A stretch of DNA of 64,000 nucleotides from Melitaea cinxia. Lineage: Eukaryota > Arthropoda > Insecta > Lepidoptera > Nymphalidae. Shown here piece by piece: positions 59,639 through 64,000 of the stretch. Location: NCBI RefSeq assembly GCF_905220565.1, contig NC_059423.1, positions 1,333,001-1,397,000 on the forward strand. The letters are read 5' to 3'. Positions within the stretch are counted from its first letter, which is position 1, and each line of letters begins with the position of its first letter. Under the pieces are notes generated by a model. It did not search any database, was not told the DNA's origin, and saw only the letters and a program-made list of their open reading frames with translations. The translations under genes were made by a program, and so were the position numbers.

Positions 59639-60368
59639 ATGTACCCAACGGACCTTAAAAATGGAATCAAGTTGAACCCTTTCGTAGCCAACCACAACAT
59701 TATGTTGAAAACAATTCAAAATCTCTGTTACAACAAAGTTAATGTAAACACGTTTAATATGACATCACCATTTCTCGTCGACAATATTCTGCATCAACAG
59801 AAAACCGTCAATTTTCACAATCAATTCATAAATCAACAATTGGAGACTTACATGCAGAGACAGAGCGTCTCCAGAGAGAATACTCCAGACGGTGATGAAG
59901 CTAAAACAGCTGAGCAGGATGACGAGAACCGTACAGATGAGATCGAGAAGTTAGATGATGAAGATTCGAAAAGTAGAGATGATGATTTTAATGCGAAAAA
60001 CGATGCTGCGTTCTACAATCATGATATTTATCAGAGGAATGACGATAGATGCGATAAGGAAGTTTTGAACATACCAAATCTAGCCCGACGCTGTCATTGC
60101 GGTTCTTTCGATTGTCCGCCATTCGCTTGCAAGAAATCTGGCATTCGGAGATTGGAAGAGTTAGAGAAAAGGTTCAACTTACACAGTTACCAAGAGAGTT
60201 CTGGCTACCAGGAGAATTCTGGCGATGAAGGGGAGAAGGAGAAGTATAGTACAGACGATATGGTTAGGAGTTGTGAAGAGTTTAATAATGAACAAAAAAA
60301 ACCCTTGCTGAAATTTAGTGTTAGTGCGATACTGGGCGAGGAACGTGATCCGACTAAAAATGTTAATG
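59639..60368 (+). CDS. Homeobox gene (probably Dbx), first coding exon only
   Basis: 243 codons ending at donor GTATGT after NVN. Two engrailed-homology-1-like repressor motifs frame the exon: SPFLVDNIL (residues 43-51) and LLKFSVSAILG (223-233). Vertebrate DBX proteins carry the same pair, SSFLVEDLI and LKFGVNAIL, before the homeodomain, so Dbx is favoured; HLX/H2.0 has a less similar pair. Between them is an acidic low-complexity stretch and an unusual cysteine cluster, RCHCGSFDCPPFACKK (near residue 150). No homeodomain was found in 60369-64000, so it must lie off the right edge. Dbx proteins are Groucho-dependent repressors in neural patterning. The start is the first in-frame ATG; M22 or M41 could serve instead. 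Confidence 0.6.
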
Positions 60369-61504
60369 GTATGTACTTTATAATGTTTTAATTAATCTGT
60401 ACAAATAAATAAAATTGGAGTGTCTGTTTGTAATATTAAAATAGCCGCTTTTTACTCAATGCATATGGATGTATACACGGTACATAATACATATAACAAA
60501 ATAACATTTTTTGACACTTTTTGTCTGTCCATCTGTCTGTCTGTTTGTTCCGGCTAATCTCTGAAACGGGTGGACCGATTTTGACGGGATTTTCACTGGC
60601 AGGTAGCTAATATAATAAGAGTTACTTAGGCTACTTTTATTTCAGAAATTTATTTATTTTATAACTCTGCGAACTGGACAATAGCTTTTTCTTGAATTCC
60701 ACGCGGAGATGGTCCGAATCTCAATCATAATAAATCCCAATATGTCACATCAATAAACAAATTCAAAGTATGTAGGTATTAAAATTGTTTGATAGCCAAA
60801 GTTTATTGAGGTATACCTACTACTAACAATTGGTCTATCAGTCGGCTGTTACTTATGAAACAAGAATTAAGTTTCTTAACATAGTAACATATAATCATGT
60901 GTGTGTGTTCAAGATATCAATTAATTAACAAAAGGAATTAATTAAAATATGAGAAGAGTGATAAAATTTTAACTGCCAAGTTGATTGATTGATTGATTGG
61001 TTTAGTGGCTTTCAGTTGTGCCAAAGTAGCACGGTTGATTCCGCCAATGTCACGTAGAGTGGAGAACACACGAAGGAGATTAATTGGTCGGTGCAGTAGA
61101 GATAACAGTCTCTATTTAATTTTGAAAACAGAACTGCCAAGTTTCTTCCCGACCACGCGTAGTAAAATCTTGACGCCTTGACAGAAACCTTGACAGGTGA
61201 CATCTGACAGTTTTATTTGTTTCATTATTCTTTTTTACCGTCGAATTCTACTATATTTATGACATATTTCTATTCGCATATATTAATCTTATATTTTTAC
61301 AAGATTTTTTCTGTTTGAGAACAAAATTATTTGCCGTTAGAAGCAATAGTTTCCACGTCTATGGTAACAAATGACGGTAGCAAATGAATTTGTCACGCAC
61401 TGTCTTTAGCACGCGTACGATTGGTTTCCCATCGCTACCCTAAAACCTAAACCCTTATCCGAACATCGATACCTACAGATAGGTGTATTTGGTTCAAGAT
61501 TATA

Positions 61505-61727
61505 TCTATACTAATATTATAAAGAGGTAAGATTTGATTGTTTGTTTGCATTGAATAGGCTTCGAAACTACTGAACCAATTTGAAAAATTCTTTCACTTT
61601 TGGGAAGCTACAATATCCGCGGGTGTGGGTGACATAGGCTATATTATATTTTCAAACAAATTACAGAAAAAAAATATTTTGAAATTTTTGTTAAATATCC
61701 GTGCAAAACCGGGGCTGGATGCTAGTT
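61505..61727 (+). mobile_element. Helitron-like element
   Basis: TCTATACTAATATTATAAAG at the left, CCGGGGCTGGATGCTAG at the right. In the homeobox intron. Confidence 0.6.
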
Positions 61728-61964
61728 AATGATAAAGATGTGTGGGCTTAGTCATTCTGTACTTCATCTGAAACATTATCTACTAAATTTATAATATAAG
61801 TGAGGGCTTTTACTACAGAAACTGCGGAGTTTTTTGCCGATTCTTCTCTGCGGAATGTACATTTCGAATCGATGGAAGCTTAACTTTAACTATTATTAAT
61901 TTACTTACAATTAATATAATTTTGATAAAAAAAATTATATTTCACAGTTCCTCCCCTGCTTCAT

Positions 61965-62255
61965 ATTTTTTTTTTTATATCACTAGTTCGGCAAACAAGC
62001 GTACGGCTCACCTGATGGTAAGCGATTACCGTAGCCTATAGACACTTGCAACACCAGAAGCATCGCAAGCGCGTTGCCGACCCTATACCCAATCCCCCCC
62101 AGGAGCTCTGGTCATCTTACTCACCAACACAAGACAATACTGCTTGAAAACAGAATTATTTAGCTGTGGTCTTCTTTAAGGTCGAGGTACTACCCCGGTC
62201 GGGCTGCTCCATATTTTGAGCAGAATATTCCTGCTGTGTCCTACCAATATAATTA
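61965..62255 (-). repeat. A-family SINE
   Basis: Full-length antisense copy with a T-rich left end, in the homeobox intron. Confidence 0.78.
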
Positions 62256-62867
62256 AGTTATAAGTAGGTACATCAGATATAAGTATCTGTGGATCATGTG
62301 GTCCACAGACTCTAATTTGTCCATGCTTTTTGTTTAAACATCATGATGAAGCAACTTTTTCGAATTTTATCACGGTTTATTAATTTTTTTAATGCCCGAC
62401 GTTTAGGACAATTATCCGAAAAAGTCGTTTCATTATAATGAGTGAAATTCGCGTAAACACACGAAAACAAAATAAAACATTTTGCATTATTATGCTAGTC
62501 CTACAGACGCTTTGTCACTTAAGACATCGAAAGTCCTGTGACTGTCTAGTAAAACTAGGACGTGGTCCGACGCTGATGGTGTTTCTTTACATATCTGTTT
62601 TTTTGTGTTTTTTTTTGTCTGTTTTTTTTGTCTGTTTTTTATTCTTGTACATTAGAGTTTACTTCTTAAAAAACGAAATAAGTCCTGTGTGTATATGAAA
62701 TAAATGCGAAAGTGCAAACGTGTGAAACACTGACTGGCTGATGGTTAATAGCCAGTTTCAATACTCTATATATATCTGACTCTACTTTTTAGAGATAGAA
62801 TTTTAACGTGAGCTCCATACAAATTATGTTAAAACTATCGCTAGTAGGTAAAAGCAAATATAGATAG

Positions 62868-63186
62868 CCTAGCTGACTCGGCAAACGTTGTCTTGCCGCT
62901 AAACGCTATTTAAAAATAGGGGTTGGTGGTAGAAGGGTGAAAAGTTAGGGTTGTATGTATTTTTTAACGCCAAATCATAATAATATAAAAAACATATAAT
63001 TTATCAAAAAATTTTAAAAAAAATTAGGGGTGGACTACCCTTGACATGTAGGGGGGGTGTAAAATAGACGCTGTTCGATTCTCAGACCTACTCAATATGC
63101 ACACAAAATTTCATGAGAATCGGTCAAGCCGTTTCGGAGGAGTTTAACTACAAACACCGCGACACGAGGATTTTATATATTAGATT
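62868..63186. repeat. Interspersed repeat of lepidopteran type
   Basis: Ends with AAAATTTCATGAGAATCGGT ... GCCGTTTCGGAGGAGT ... TTTTATATATTAGA, a repeat type I recognise from Lepidoptera; only one copy here. Confidence 0.45.
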
Positions 63187-63599
63187 ATTGAAAACTGCCG
63201 TAAGGTGACGTTTTAACGTCGTGCTAGAAAGAGAAAGTTAAATATATATTTTTAAGTATTACGGTAATTATTCTTAAGTAGAAAACTCCTGTCACGCATC
63301 GGAGCTGACACACACACTTTTTTATAACATTTTAAACTTTCTTTCCATAAGACGTTTACCAATAGCCTCTTTAACGCCTTTGGACTCATTTCAAAGGTCT
63401 CTGATAAATCAACAAACAACTTTAGAATTTACAATTTGCAAATAGAAATATCTCAGACAAAGTGGAGCCGTTGTGGATAGTTATACGACTACATCCAAAA
63501 ATCATCAAGCGCTGAAACAAATTCTATATATGTTACGCGTAAGAGCTTAATTAACCAGCGAGTAGACAGCTATATTTAACTTCTATATAAACTATCTTA

Positions 63600-63893
63600 A
63601 CTGAGGTAGGGCACAGCAAGAAATTTCCTGTTCAAAATATTCCTGGAGCAGCCCGACTGGGGTAGTACAACGACCTTACAGAAGATTACAGCTAAATAAT
63701 ACTGTTTTCAAGCAGTTATGTGTTCCTGTTGGTGAGTAAGGTGAGCAGAGCTCCTGGGAGGAATTGGGGATAGAGTTGGCAACACGCTTGCGATGCCTCT
63801 GGTGTTACAGACGTCTATAAGCTACGGTAATCGCTTACCATCAAGGTGAGCCGTACACTTGTTTGCAGACCTAGTTGTATTGTAAATAAAAAT
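63600..63893 (+). repeat. A-family SINE
   Basis: Full-length sense copy near the right edge, with A-rich tail. Confidence 0.78.
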
Positions 63894-64000
63894 AAATTGC
63901 CAGAATATACGAGTATGTACGCACATTAGTTTAAAAAGGTGGCACTGACTGGGATATTTTTTCTTCTGTGCACCATTGTCAGGACAAAACTTGTATGAAA

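Larger units (their letters stand above)
60369..64000. other. First intron of the homeobox gene (runs off the window)
   Basis: Holds a Helitron-like element, two A-family SINEs, a TIR fragment near 62340 and the 62868-63186 repeat. No homeodomain exon is visible. Confidence 0.55.

Overview
This is a eukaryotic, AT-rich, repeat-dense window, most likely from a butterfly or moth. The genes are split into short exons with GT-AG introns, the three complete or near-complete protein families are all animal ones, and the dispersed repeats are of kinds I associate with Lepidoptera (RTE-tailed SINEs, tRNA-derived SINEs, TC...CTAG-ended Helitron-like elements, small TIR elements). Coding models were assembled by hand. 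The main check is that reading phase is conserved at every exon junction.

Layout. (1) 1066-22878, minus strand: fifteen exons of a SID-1-like (SIDT family) membrane protein, from signal peptide to about the 675th residue; its C-terminal end lies off the left edge. Its introns hold many repeats and one complete DNA transposon (5508-8619) with an open 641-residue Tigger/pogo-type transposase. (2) 24515-29419, plus strand, head-to-head with the first gene: a seven-exon gene that joins in frame to a 484-residue protein with zinc knuckle, PR/SET domain and six zinc fingers, i.e. the PRDM9 plan without KRAB. Its fingers 3-5 lie in three near-identical 84-bp units. (3) 34526-50811, minus strand: eleven exons of the Wee1 cell-cycle kinase, complete at 570 residues. 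(4) 59639-60368, plus strand: the first coding exon of a homeobox gene, probably Dbx, carrying two repressor-type eh1-like motifs; the homeodomain must lie off the right edge.

Between and inside these genes are recurrent repeat families, named here R (RTE-tailed SINE), A (A-tailed SINE), T (tRNA-derived SINE), M and K (short TIR elements) and Helitron-like elements, plus fragments of Jockey-like and RTE LINEs. Several are nested with readable target-site duplications, so relative insertion order can be read.

The item most worth following up is the PRDM9-like gene: an apparently intact methyltransferase plus an in-register, minisatellite-like C2HC finger array that differs mainly at predicted DNA-contact positions. 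Next are the intact transposon with paired subterminal palindromes, and the RTE-tailed SINE family. The genes do not form an operon-like system; SID-1-like (dsRNA uptake), PRDM9-like (histone methylation), Wee1 (mitotic entry) and Dbx (neural patterning) are neighbours without an evident shared pathway.
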